Source: Halolamina pelagica
GTDB taxonomy: Archaea; Halobacteriota; Halobacteria; Halobacteriales; Haloferacaceae
Length of the DNA: 64,000 bases
Assembly (NCBI RefSeq): GCF_900115675.1
Contig: NZ_FOXI01000008.1
Coordinates: forward strand, 38,005-102,004
Direction of reading: 5' to 3'
In this document: positions 55,415 to 63,845 of the stretch, piece by piece
Layout of the letters: each line of letters starts with the position of its first letter
Numbering within the stretch: the first letter of the stretch is position 1
Notes under the pieces: generated by a model
Told to the model about the DNA's origin: nothing
The model's input: the letters and a program-made list of their open reading frames with translations, nothing else
Databases searched by the model: none
Position numbers and translations under genes: made by a program

Positions 55415-56104
55415 CTATCCCGAACTGAACTCGCCGAGGCCCGATTGCTCGTGGTCAAGCGGCTCGATGACCTGGGGATCGTCGTTACCGGGATTGTTGA
55501 CCCGCGTCGAAATCTCGTAGGCGTCCAGATCGTCCTTCGGGTACGGTTGGCACAGTTCCTTGCGGGTGTCCGAGTCTGCGGAGAGCCAGTCGGACTCAGC
55601 GTCCTTGGGGAGGACGACCGGCATCCGGTCGTGGATTGAGTTCATCAGGTCGTTCGGCTCCGTCGTGAGAATCGTGACGCACGAGATCGTCTCGTCGTCG
55701 CCCTCCCAGACGTCCCAGAGGCCGGCCATCGCGAACGCGGGGTCGTCCTCGCGGTAGATCCGGTAGGGCTGTTTCGACCCGCCGTTCGGCGATTTCCATT
55801 CGTAGAATCCCGACGAGAGGACCAGGCAGGGGCGGGATTCCCACGCCCGCTCGAAGACGCGTTTCTCGCCGGCAGTCTCGGAACGAGCGTTGATGATGCC
55901 CTCCTCGTGCTCATCCGCCCAGAACGGAATCAACCCCCAGTGGTAGGCGTCGATCTCGTCGGAGGCCTCGTTCGTGATGATGTAGAGGTCCTCACCTGGC
56001 GCGATGTTGTATCGGGGTGTGTACCCGCCGTCCGCGACGACCTCGGCATCGAAGCGGGCCTCAAGGTCTGCTTGGTCGATGAAGAGCGAGTTCCGGCCAC
56101 ACAT
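55415..56104 (-). CDS. SRAP-family (HMCES/YedK) DNA-protein crosslink protein
   Basis: SRAP proteins shield abasic sites by forming a covalent link through Cys2. The start must therefore be ATG 56104 (MCGRNSLF), giving 229 residues, although the frame is open 30 bases further. Conserved family parts are visible: YNIAPGEDLYI, NARSETAGEKRVFER (with the catalytic Glu-Arg set), LVLSSGFYEW and the HDRMPVVLP motif. It may protect plasmid replication intermediates. It is on the opposite strand to orc1/cdc6-1 and converges on it with a 15-base gap. Confidence 0.9.
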   Translation of the reverse strand: MCGRNSLFIDQADLEARFDAEVVADGGYTPRYNIAPGEDLYIITNEASDEIDAYHWGLIPFWADEHEEGIINARSETAGEKRVFERAWESRPCLVLSSGFYEWKSPNGGSKQPYRIYREDDPAFAMAGLWDVWEGDDETISCVTILTTEPNDLMNSIHDRMPVVLPKDAESDWLSADSDTRKELCQPYPKDDLDAYEISTRVNNPGNDDPQVIEPLDHEQSGLGEFSSG

Positions 56105-56170
56105 ACATCCGGGTCCGGCCGGGAGAGTCTTCAACGTATCTGGAAATGTGAACGGCTCTGAATCGTGCTG

Positions 56171-56761
56171 TTAGAGCTCGGTCGGCGGCAGAAGCTCACA
56201 GAGAACAGCTGCTTGTTCAAGAAGTGCGTCGAAGAGCCGTTCAGTCGGTCGATATAGCGCGTGGTGTTCATCAACAGAGTATGGGGTTTTCTCATCATCT
56301 GTGTGTGAGAGAAATCCGCACTCAAGAAGCGGAGCAAGGGTAGTATCCAGCGCAGTTCCGGAACGGCCGGATTCGGCTTCAAGAGTGTGTCGAGGGAACT
56401 CAGAAAGGAACCGCGTACAGCAACTCAGGACGTGAGCACGTCGATCAGCGAATAGTTCGTTGAGCGCAGTACGATGGGTGCGTGTCCAATACTCATCGAG
56501 TTTGACGTATGTGCGAACGATCGGGGATAGCTCGTTCAAGGAACCAGTAGCATGGACGATGCCAAGGTCGTTGAGCGCATGTTGGTCTTTGGTGTCCAAA
56601 GACTCGCCGAGGGGATGGAGAACAGTTTGAAGCGCCTCGTGGTACCGCGAAGTGAGGAATTCCCCGGCAACAACGTGGGCGTTCACGATATTTCGAGTTG
56701 GGTGCATTGATTCGTGGTGGTCGGGGTTTCGGTGGTCGACGTGGGTTCGTGGATAGCTCAT
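56171..56761 (-). CDS. Unknown 196-residue plasmid protein
   Basis: No named family is recognised. The protein is mainly helical with many His residues (MSYPRTHVDHRNPDHHES) and a Cys-Cys pair (LSCCTRFL). The middle has an HTH-like stretch (TALDTTLAPLLECGFLSHTDD) that could be a winged helix. Its upstream region holds copy B of the spaced inverted repeat (56836-56877), 75 bases before ATG 56761, so it is a candidate member of the shared regulon. It is adjacent to but divergent from the RecA-fold-like gene. Confidence 0.55.
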   Translation of the reverse strand: MSYPRTHVDHRNPDHHESMHPTRNIVNAHVVAGEFLTSRYHEALQTVLHPLGESLDTKDQHALNDLGIVHATGSLNELSPIVRTYVKLDEYWTRTHRTALNELFADRRAHVLSCCTRFLSEFPRHTLEAESGRSGTALDTTLAPLLECGFLSHTDDEKTPYSVDEHHALYRPTERLFDALLEQAAVLCELLPPTEL

Positions 56762-56835
56762 TGAGCACCTCTTCCAACGTGGCGTTGAGCATTAACATTC
56801 CGAGCAGTCAGGCTCGAGACTGCAGCTGGGTAGGT

Positions 56836-56877
56836 TTAACCAACACACCGCCGTCAATACGGCCGGGTGTTGGTTAA
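56836..56877. promoter_or_regulatory. Spaced inverted repeat, copy B
   Basis: TTAACCAACAC (56836-56846) and GTGTTGGTTAA (56867-56877) form an 11-base inverted repeat with a 20-base spacer; the total length of 42 is identical to copy A. It lies between divergent genes (56761 leftward, 57034 rightward) and is closer to the leftward gene. Confidence 0.6.
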
Positions 56878-57033
56878 CACGAAGTACGCTCGATTCAGGA
56901 ACTATTCTCGGAAATAGGATCCAAACGGAGACAACTCGGGACTGTACCGGAATTGGAGGGGATCACATCGAGTTTCCTGAAACGCGGAAGCGACACGCCG
57001 CGGCTTATCGGGAACGTAGACAACTAATCTAGT

Positions 57034-57978
57034 ATGGGAGAACACTCAACGTCGAACCGATTGGCGGTGGACCAGCCGACACGGGGCGCTGACCGCAATC
57101 GGTCCCTTCCTGACCAGGCCGATCCGACTACGGACGAGATGTTGTTGCCGTCACTCGGCGACGGCATCACGCTGCTCGACGTCGAGGGAGGCCGTGGCGT
57201 CCCGATCCTGCAGTCGCTCGTACTCGACCATCTCCTCCTGCAAGACGGGCCCGCCTTCTGGGTCGACGCAAACGGACACGCGACGACGACGACACTCGCC
57301 CAAATCGCGCCCAGTCAACGGTTGCTCAATCGAATCCACGTGGCACGCGGATTTACCGCCTACCAGCACTACGGCGCGGTCTGTGATCTCCCGTCAGCGG
57401 TGAATAAGGTAATCCAGACGTCCACCGCCGATGCCGGGGCGGCCGGTCGAGGGCAACCAAGTCGTGACGAGGACACGTCGCCCCACACACCCGCCCTCAT
57501 CGTCGCGCCGGCCGTCGACGCCCAGTACCGCGCCGACGATACCCTTGGCGAAACCCACGCGAAAACCCTCCAGGCTCGAACTCTCGCCCGGTTGGCGACC
57601 TACGCCGATGGGTACGACATCCCGGTGCTCGTTACGCGAAACGAACGAAACGAATTCACCGAGCCAGTCGCGACGGTCGCCGACCATCACCTCGAGTGCG
57701 AGCAAACTCGGATGGGGCCACGGGTCGTCGGCGAGGACTTCGAGACGCTCGTCTATCCCGTCGACGACGGCGCGTACTACCAGACGACGTTCGCTTACTG
57801 GCGGCAGCTGCTCGCGGCACGCGCCACGCAGGTCGGCGTGGAACCGACAACGCCGACGCCGTCGACGCCGACTCCGGAGGGTGTCGGGACAGGCGTCACA
57901 GCTGACGGTGAGACGGTGGCGGCCATTGCGGACCCCTTGCTCGATGCGTGGACCGCGACCGGGACAGGAGGCCGATAG
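57034..57978 (+). CDS. RecA-fold-like protein, plasmid replication cluster
   Basis: The 314-residue protein has a RecA/RadA-like fold pattern: LLDVEGGRGVPILQSLVLDHL (a degenerate P-loop-like turn), FWVDANGHATTTTLAQIAP, LNRIHVARGFTAYQHY and PALIVAPAVDAQYR, but no intact Walker A. Such proteins are found upstream of family B polymerases on haloarchaeal replicons. A Thr/Pro-rich linker (TTPTPSTPTPEGVG) precedes the C-terminus. It is the first gene of the cluster with the coiled-coil protein and polymerase. The role in replication or repair is inferred from context. Confidence 0.65.
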   Translation: MGEHSTSNRLAVDQPTRGADRNRSLPDQADPTTDEMLLPSLGDGITLLDVEGGRGVPILQSLVLDHLLLQDGPAFWVDANGHATTTTLAQIAPSQRLLNRIHVARGFTAYQHYGAVCDLPSAVNKVIQTSTADAGAAGRGQPSRDEDTSPHTPALIVAPAVDAQYRADDTLGETHAKTLQARTLARLATYADGYDIPVLVTRNERNEFTEPVATVADHHLECEQTRMGPRVVGEDFETLVYPVDDGAYYQTTFAYWRQLLAARATQVGVEPTTPTPSTPTPEGVGTGVTADGETVAAIADPLLDAWTATGTGGR

Positions 57979-57980
57979 CG

Positions 57981-58286
57981 ATGGGGCGCACAAACCCGAC
58001 GTACCGGGATGCGCTCCGGGCCATCGAAGAGCGGTGGGCGGAGTTCCGCCGGGCACTGCGGCGTCGCGACCAGCCGCGCTTCGACCGGCTGTTCGAGTAC
58101 GCCCGCGAGCACGCCGACGCGAGCGGGCTGTTGAACCACCAGAACCCGCTGCTGCCGGCGCTGCTCAGCATCGATCTCGAACAGGAGGCCCGCCTCGACG
58201 ACCACGAGGAACGCCTCGAAGAGCTCGAAGCCGCGGTCGCAACGAGCGATGACCAGGAGGCCGCTCCACCGGACGCGAACCCGTGA
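57981..58286 (+). CDS. Small coiled-coil protein upstream of polymerase
   Basis: ATG 57981 gives 101 residues; the frame is open a little upstream. An N-terminal basic helical segment (YRDALRAIEERWAEFRRAL) is followed by FDRLFEYAREHADASG, and a coiled coil (LDDHEERLEELEAAV) precedes a Pro/Asp tail. It overlaps the polymerase gene by 4 bases (ATGA-type at 58283) and follows the RecA-like gene by 2 bases, so the three are one operon. It could be an accessory or clamp-like factor. No family is named (DUF8156-like, from memory). Confidence 0.6.
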   Translation: MGRTNPTYRDALRAIEERWAEFRRALRRRDQPRFDRLFEYAREHADASGLLNHQNPLLPALLSIDLEQEARLDDHEERLEELEAAVATSDDQEAAPPDANP

Positions 58287-60454
58287 CGATGCCGTTCAGT
58301 ATCGACTTTCTGGACGACGGCCGCGTCCTGGAGTGGGAGGCAACCGCCGACGGCGCCGTCGCGACCGAGCGCAATGACTACACCCCACGCTTCTACGTCG
58401 CCGCTCGCGACCCAGCGTCCGACCTCGACCTCACGACACTCCAGTCGGTGTACGACCAGCACCCGGACGTCGTCGCGACCGAACTGGTTGCGCGACGCCC
58501 CGGCTTTCGACGAGACGAGGAGGCAGTTCTCGCGGTCGACGTCGCCCACATCGACCGCGTCACTCCACTCGCCCGGCAGGCACGCCAGCTGTCGGACTAT
58601 CCAGTCGGGGATCTCGCCTGTTTCAACGTGGACTTCTCGCGAGAGTTCCGATACTGTCTGGAGACCGGCGCCGATCCGACGCCGGCGAGCGAGCTGTCGA
58701 CGCTCCGGCTTAGTGTTCCGGTGACCGAAACGAGCAACGACGTCTACGGCGAGCTGACCGTCGCCGGCGACGCCGTCACCGGCTCGCCGACGGATATCCT
58801 GACCGCCGTCCAAGGGGCACTCGAAGCGCACGATCCGGACGTCCTGGTCTGCTCAACCAGCGAGATCATCCCGACCCTGTACGAGATGGCGACGGACGCC
58901 GGCGTCGACGACTTCTCGCTGAGTCGGTGGCCGGACGTCGACTACCAGCAGCTCGCGAGCCGGTCGACGTACTCGAGCTACGGCCGCGTCGGCCACTCGC
59001 CGGCGAGGTACAACGTGCCCGGCCGGGCGATTATCGACGAGTCGAACACGTTCTTCCACGGGGAGACGAACCTCGACGGCGTCCTCGACCTCGTGTCGCG
59101 CTCGAAAAAGCCCGTCCAGGAGCTTGCGTGGGCGTCGATCGGGAACGTGCTCACGGCGATCCAGATCTGCGAGGCCCACGACCGCGATGTCCTCGTCCCG
59201 TGGAACTCCTGGCGTCACGAGTTCTACAAGCCGATGGGGACACTCCACGACGCCGACCGTGGCGGCTTCATCTTCGCGCCCGAGGTCGGGCTTCACGAGA
59301 ACGTCCACGAACTCGACTTCTCCTCGTTGTACCCGAACATCATCTGTACACGGAACATCTCGCCGGACGTCATTCGATGTGACTGCCACAGCGACCGCGA
59401 CGACGTCCCCGGCCTCGGGTACTCGATCTGCGACGACCGGGGCTACCTCGTCGACGTGCTACAGCCGATCATCGACGCGCGCGACGAGATCAAGGCGGCC
59501 ATCCGTCGCGAGAAGGAACAGAACAACCCCGACGAGGACCGGCTGGCGGAGCTCGAGGGACGGTCGGGAGCGCTGAAGTGGATCCTCGTCGCCTGCTTCG
59601 GCTATCAGGGGTTCAGCAACGCGAAGTTCGGCCGCATCGAGTGCCACGAAGCGATCAACGCGTTCGCTCGCGAGATCCTACTAACAGCGAAACAGCGACT
59701 GGAAGCTGGCGGCTGGCGGGTCGTCCACGGAATCGTCGACTCCATCTGGGTGACGCCGGACCCCGACATCGACGACGATGACCGCGAGGACCTCGAGACG
59801 CTCGCGACGGAGATCACGGAACGCGTCGAGATTCGGCTCGAACACGAAGCCCACTACGACTGGGTGGCGTTCGTCCCGCAGCGCGAGAGCGGCGCCGGCG
59901 CGCTGACGAAGTACTTCGGGAAGGTCGCCGGCGACGACGACTTCAAGATCAGAGGCATCGAAGCCCGACAGCGTTCGACTCCGCCGTTCATCGAGGACGT
60001 CCAGCAGGACTGTCTTGACCGGCTCGATGCCACGCGGTCACCGGACGCGGTGCTCAGACGTCTCGAACGAGCAATCGACGAACTGCAGGCGGGCAACGTA
60101 GCAGTGGAGCGGATCGTCGAGCGGAATCGTGTCTCCAAGCCGCTGGAAGGCTACTCACAGAATACCCAGAACGTGGCCGCCTTGAAGCGAGCCCGCGAGC
60201 AGGACCTGGCAGTCCACCCGGGCCAGGATATCGAGTATGTGGTCGTCGACGACGAGAAATCCTCGCGAGACCGGGTCGCCCTCGCCCACGAAGCGATCGA
60301 GACCTACGACGCCTCGTACTACGAGACACAGCTGGTCAGAGCGGTCGAGAGCGTGCTTTCACCGCTCGGGTGGGATCGGACAGACATTCGACGGAGACTC
60401 GCAGAGACACGAGAGCTGGAGCTGACGGAGTTTACAGCAGCCCGGAACGGATGA
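58283..60454 (+). CDS. polB: Family B DNA polymerase (plasmid type)
   Basis: The 723-residue polymerase has motif A ELDFSSLYPNII (Asp345), motif B KWILVACFGYQGFSNAKFG (Lys432) and motif C HGIVDSIWV (Asp486). In motif C the usual D-T-D becomes I-V-D, keeping the second, catalytic Asp. The N-terminal half has no clear DIE exonuclease motif, so proofreading is probably lost. It ends with an extension after residue 600. It is encoded after the RecA-like and coiled-coil genes in one operon and before the origin-type repeats and orc1/cdc6-2. Likely role: replication or translesion synthesis for the plasmid. Confidence 0.85.
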   Translation: MTMPFSIDFLDDGRVLEWEATADGAVATERNDYTPRFYVAARDPASDLDLTTLQSVYDQHPDVVATELVARRPGFRRDEEAVLAVDVAHIDRVTPLARQARQLSDYPVGDLACFNVDFSREFRYCLETGADPTPASELSTLRLSVPVTETSNDVYGELTVAGDAVTGSPTDILTAVQGALEAHDPDVLVCSTSEIIPTLYEMATDAGVDDFSLSRWPDVDYQQLASRSTYSSYGRVGHSPARYNVPGRAIIDESNTFFHGETNLDGVLDLVSRSKKPVQELAWASIGNVLTAIQICEAHDRDVLVPWNSWRHEFYKPMGTLHDADRGGFIFAPEVGLHENVHELDFSSLYPNIICTRNISPDVIRCDCHSDRDDVPGLGYSICDDRGYLVDVLQPIIDARDEIKAAIRREKEQNNPDEDRLAELEGRSGALKWILVACFGYQGFSNAKFGRIECHEAINAFAREILLTAKQRLEAGGWRVVHGIVDSIWVTPDPDIDDDDREDLETLATEITERVEIRLEHEAHYDWVAFVPQRESGAGALTKYFGKVAGDDDFKIRGIEARQRSTPPFIEDVQQDCLDRLDATRSPDAVLRRLERAIDELQAGNVAVERIVERNRVSKPLEGYSQNTQNVAALKRAREQDLAVHPGQDIEYVVVDDEKSSRDRVALAHEAIETYDASYYETQLVRAVESVLSPLGWDRTDIRRRLAETRELELTEFTAARNG

Positions 60455-60511
60455 GTTGTCTCAAATCTCTTCTGAGGTGAGCAAAATCACAAGTGGGCGA
60501 CGAGGTCGATC

Positions 60512-60612
60512 CCATTCACACTCTGGGGGGTCCTGCTCTCTGGAACACCCCCCGGAGTGTGAATGGACGTAAATCAATCACACCGAGGGTGGACAACCTA
60601 TATGTGAATGGG
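60512..60612. repeat. Origin-type repeats upstream of orc1/cdc6-2
   Basis: CCATTCACACTCTGGGGGGT at 60512-60531 (plus), its inverse ending GTGTGAATGG at 60545-60566 (minus), a shorter degenerate copy near 60575-60592 (CACACCGAGGGTG), and a half-site GTGAATGG at 60604-60611. These resemble archaeal initiator binding repeats. The group precedes orc1/cdc6-2 and includes a TATA-like CTATATG at about 60598-60604. Confidence 0.65.
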
Positions 60613-60628
60613 GCGAATTGGTCCGGTC

Positions 60629-61897
60629 ATGCCAAACAACGATTCCACGCAAACAACCGTCGACGAGATACTAAATGTCGACGAGGGGGATAGCGAAGAT
60701 GAATCGGATATTTTTGAGAAACCGTGGTTGCTCGAGATCGATAACGTTCCTGACGCCAATCGAATTGTCGGACGAGACGACCATATCACGTTCTTGGCCA
60801 AGAATCTCCGAAAGATGCGGACAAACAGCGTCCCGGATAACGTCCTGGAGTGGGGAGAAACCGGGACGGGGAAAACACTAGTTGCAAGACACGTCTGCGA
60901 GCGGCTTGAAGCAGCAACTGCAGGAACGGACTCCCCCATCGTTACTGCCTACATTAACCCAGACCCCATCTCTACGTATACCTCCACCTTCCGAAAGATT
61001 GCAGAGCAGGTGAACGCGAAAGCAGAGAATCCGCTTGATGTCCCCTATCAGGGCCTCTCAGCCGAGCATTATCGGGATCAGAAATTGTGGCCCGTTGTTC
61101 AGCGGGAGTTTTCTGGCGGTCTTGTCGTCATTATCGATGAAATCGACAAGCACGGAGAAGTGAACGAAGTCCTCTACACGCTATCACGGTCACAATCAAA
61201 AGACGACGTTGACTTCCCAGTCCTTACAATCGGGATTTCGAACGACATCGAATTCAAAGGAGAAATCGAGTCACGGGTTCAATCGACTCTCCAGCCAGAA
61301 CACCGAACGTTCACACCGTACGAAGAAGACCAGCTCATTGCAATCCTCGAAAATCGACGGGACGCATTTTACGACGGTGTCCTCGATGACGAGGTGATTC
61401 CAACCACAGCTGAACTCGCAGCTGAAGAACACGGTGACGCTCGACGGGCAGTCCGATTGTTCCGAAATGCGGGCGAGATCGCCGACGAAGAAGGCGACGA
61501 TATCGTGACCGCGAATCACGTTCTCGAAGCTGACGAACTCGTCGAAGTTGAGCTCTTCATGGAGATGGTGAAAGGGACTCCGTTGTCCGGGAAATTACTC
61601 CTGTTTGCTCTCACGCGTCTTGACCGGAATAACCCGGAGAAAGAATGGTTCCGGACGTCAGAGATTCACGAGGTTTACCAAACAGTAGCACGGGACGTCG
61701 AAGTAGAGCCCAAGGGGTACAATCGTGCTCTTGAGCTTCTGAACAAGCACGTGACGACAGGAGTTCTCGAATCGAAAAAGAAGGAGGGCGGAGATCAGGG
61801 GAAGTTTAGGTCGTATTCGCTCCAAGGAGACGTCGAGAGTACACGAACTGGACTGATCAACTCGACGCCGGAACTCCAGACGTTGATGGGATGGTGA
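60629..61897 (+). CDS. orc1/cdc6: Orc1/Cdc6 replication initiator 2
   Basis: ATG 60629 (MPNNDSTQ) gives 422 residues; ATG 60608 in the same frame is closer to the TATA-like CTATATG (60598-60604), but 60629 lies at the distance expected of a leaderless transcript. Walker A GETGTGKT is at residues 76-83, Walker B VVIIDEIDK near 165, sensor-1-like LTIGISNDIEFKG, and a C-terminal winged helix. It is flanked on both sides by the CCATTCACAC repeats, so it likely controls the origin there. It shares the AAA+ layout with the initiator at 54371 but is only distantly similar, so the replicon may have two origins. Confidence 0.9.
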   Translation: MPNNDSTQTTVDEILNVDEGDSEDESDIFEKPWLLEIDNVPDANRIVGRDDHITFLAKNLRKMRTNSVPDNVLEWGETGTGKTLVARHVCERLEAATAGTDSPIVTAYINPDPISTYTSTFRKIAEQVNAKAENPLDVPYQGLSAEHYRDQKLWPVVQREFSGGLVVIIDEIDKHGEVNEVLYTLSRSQSKDDVDFPVLTIGISNDIEFKGEIESRVQSTLQPEHRTFTPYEEDQLIAILENRRDAFYDGVLDDEVIPTTAELAAEEHGDARRAVRLFRNAGEIADEEGDDIVTANHVLEADELVEVELFMEMVKGTPLSGKLLLFALTRLDRNNPEKEWFRTSEIHEVYQTVARDVEVEPKGYNRALELLNKHVTTGVLESKKKEGGDQGKFRSYSLQGDVESTRTGLINSTPELQTLMGW

Positions 61898-62457
61898 CAC
61901 CCCCACCCCTCGGTGTGAATGGTCCCCCATAGGATACGACGGTTGTAGAGATAGAGCGGGAGTCGAGGAAGCAGGCTCGTTCGTCTGAAGAACCTAGTAC
62001 GGCACGGAGAGCGGCTTACACGTTCTGTCACGGTAGCTGACCCGACCCGCTACTGCACCGCACCGCAGTTGTAGTTATCTTTATTATACTACAGTCTAAA
62101 CAGCCCTCCGAGTAGATACATTTTGAAAGGCGAGGCCTTGTGCCGAAGCCGAAGATTCGCCACTGAGGCGAGAACCCTCCCTACGGCGTGAGGACTTCAG
62201 CTGTTAATGCCTTCTTAATCGCGGTACCCTGGGTGGTGGACCATTCACACTGAGGGGTGTGGGGGTAAACGAGGCGTAATCTATCCGAGTGTTGCTCTGT
62301 CTTCTCTCAGCGTGAAGTCTCGTTAGAGATCGGCGGTTGGTAGCCCATTCACACCGAGGGGTGTCGGGTAAACCGATCCCATTCACACTCTGGGGGGTGT
62401 CATCTGCTACGCTACGAATCACGTTGAAACGAACATCAGGCTACAGTTCCATCTCGT
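61898..62457. other. Origin-candidate region downstream of orc1/cdc6-2
   Basis: This 560-base gene-free region contains four or more repeats of the initiator type. An AT-rich stretch near 62070-62120 (TTATTATACTACAG) could be the unwinding element. Between about 62130 and 62200 there are short GC-rich inverted stretches (for example CGAAGCCGAAG and GGCGAG) that recall the ends of IS200/605-type elements, but no transposase is present. I see no convincing ORF. Confidence 0.6.
61903..62400. repeat. Origin-type repeats downstream of orc1/cdc6-2
   Basis: Copies: 61903-61922 (minus orientation, CACCCCTCGGTGTGAATGG), 62241-62260 (plus, CCATTCACACTGAGGGGTGT), 62345-62364 (plus, CCATTCACACCGAGGGGTGT) and 62379-62400 (plus, CCATTCACACTCTGGGGGGT plus GT). 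The last shares 25 identical bases with the copy at 60512. The consensus is CCATTCACACNSWGGGGKGT. Confidence 0.7.
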
Positions 62458-62781
62458 CTACTCGTCGGGATTCACCGGCCCTTTGTACTTCGACGTCACC
62501 GAATCGCCTTCCCGCCACTGCCAGTAGTAGTAGCGGTTGTCGTTGATCTCCTTGATCGTGATCGTCGCCTTCGCCGGCACGTCGTCTGGGAGGTCATCGG
62601 GGCGCTCCTCGACGTCGGCGTCGTCCGCTTCCTCCTCGAGACGAGCTTCCCGCTCTTTGTGTTCGGCCAACGCCTCGGCGTAGCTGACAACTTCCCGAAG
62701 CTGCTCCGGGTCCGACTCGTTGAGCGTGTTGACGATCTCCGTCGGGAGGTTCGCCGGTGGGGTCGGGGGTTCGTAGGACAT
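62458..62781 (-). CDS. Small acidic haloarchaeal protein near the origin
   Basis: The 107-residue protein has an acidic N-terminal two thirds, helical (SDPEQLREVVSYAEALAEHK, then acidic stretch ERPDDLPDDV), and a C-terminal beta part (ATITIKEINDNRYYYWQW, then GPVNPDE). The C-terminal Y/W-rich strand set is like small haloarchaeal DUF6788-type proteins (from memory), probably single-stranded-nucleic-acid or structural. Copy C of the spaced inverted repeat lies 15-55 bases upstream of ATG 62781 and so overlaps its promoter. It is divergent from the HTH gene. Confidence 0.55.
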   Translation of the reverse strand: MSYEPPTPPANLPTEIVNTLNESDPEQLREVVSYAEALAEHKEREARLEEEADDADVEERPDDLPDDVPAKATITIKEINDNRYYYWQWREGDSVTSKYKGPVNPDE

Positions 62782-62795
62782 CGGCTACTCTCGTG

Positions 62796-62836
62796 TTAAC
62801 CAACACGGCCCATGAATCCATAGTTTTGTTGGTTAA
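62796..62836. promoter_or_regulatory. Spaced inverted repeat, copy C
   Basis: TTAACCAACA (62796-62805) and TGTTGGTTAA (62827-62836), spacer 21, total 41 bases. It lies between divergent promoters, close to the leftward gene (start 62781). Confidence 0.6.
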
Positions 62837-62878
62837 GACGATGGGGCGGTTCTCGCGATTGCTGGCTGTAACACTACT

Positions 62879-62904
62879 CGAAACTTCTTTATATACAAGT
62901 TTCG
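62879..62904 (+). promoter_or_regulatory. TATA box inside a perfect inverted repeat
   Basis: CGAAACTT (62879-62886), CTTTATATAC (62887-62896), AAGTTTCG (62897-62904): exact 8-base arms around a TATA-like core. The GTG start at 62919 follows 15 bases later, fitting a leaderless transcript. A protein bound to the arms would compete with the basal transcription factors. Confidence 0.6.
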
Positions 62905-62918
62905 TACTATGTTACACC

Positions 62919-63845
62919 GTGCTCCGGCGCATCGAACTCGAGGTCCTAGCTACGGTCGACCGCGGCGACACGATCTCCGAGCTCGCGACGAAGCTCAACC
63001 ACAGCGAGAGTTACCTCTCGCGTGCCGTCGCCGACCTCGTCAAGAAGGGGCTCGTCTACACGGAACGCGATGGCCGGCGAAAACGAGTCGTCCCGTCGGA
63101 TGCTCGCGCCGTCGAACTCTATCGGGACCTCGTCCGCCAGCACTCCCACATTGACTTCCCCGAGCTACTGGCCGGCAAGGCACTCGAGGTGCTGTACTAC
63201 CTCGACCAGCCGCGAACTGTCTCCGAAATCGCTGACCAGAGCGATAACTACCGCAACACGGTCAACCGCGTCCTCAAGCGGTTTCGCGACCGTGGGCTCG
63301 TCGGGACGGACGACGGCCGCTATGACTTCAACGCCGATTTCGACCGCCTCCACGAGTTCGCCCGTGAACTCGCACACCATCTGCATCGTCAACGCCTCGA
63401 AGCCGTCGCCCCGAAGGGCACGATTCTCTGGGAGGACTATGACGAATTCCTCGCCCAGGCCGAGACGGAGATCGACGCCGAGGAGTTCCACGAAACCGGC
63501 CTCGCTCGATTCGCGGCCTTCGACCTCCAGTTCCTGCTCACCGGCCACCGCTACTACGTCTACTCCGAGGAACTTGACGAAATCTCGCCGGCAGAGCTCT
63601 GCTGTCACACGCTGTTGATCGACGACGGCAGCCGTCACCGCTCGTACTGTCTCCTCCTGCTCAGCCACGTCGACGTCGACGAGGCGGACCTCCGAGAGCA
63701 GGCGGCGAAGTATGGCCTCGAAGACGAAATCGACGCCTTGCTCCGTTACCTCGAGACGCACGGCGAGGTCGACGACGACCGGCTCCCGGAGTGGGACGAG
63801 TTCCAGGAGCTGGCGGCTGACTACGAGGTGCCACTACCACAATGA
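62919..63845 (+). CDS. Two-HTH regulator paired with a nucleotidyltransferase
   Basis: The frame is open upstream to 62757, but TATA position and arms favour GTG 62919 (VLRRIELE), giving 308 residues. Two winged-helix regions are visible: one near residues 10-55 (TISELATKLNHSESYLSRAV) and another near 95-135 (TVSEIADQSDNYRNTVNRVL). The C-terminal half (FDLQFLLTGHRYYVYSEEL) is a domain of unknown type. It overlaps the next gene by 4 bases (ATGA at 63842). The pair mirrors the HTH-nucleotidyltransferase pair at 18920-20268, and autoregulation through the inverted repeat at 62879-62904 is likely. Confidence 0.75.
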   Translation: MLRRIELEVLATVDRGDTISELATKLNHSESYLSRAVADLVKKGLVYTERDGRRKRVVPSDARAVELYRDLVRQHSHIDFPELLAGKALEVLYYLDQPRTVSEIADQSDNYRNTVNRVLKRFRDRGLVGTDDGRYDFNADFDRLHEFARELAHHLHRQRLEAVAPKGTILWEDYDEFLAQAETEIDAEEFHETGLARFAAFDLQFLLTGHRYYVYSEELDEISPAELCCHTLLIDDGSRHRSYCLLLLSHVDVDEADLREQAAKYGLEDEIDALLRYLETHGEVDDDRLPEWDEFQELAADYEVPLPQ

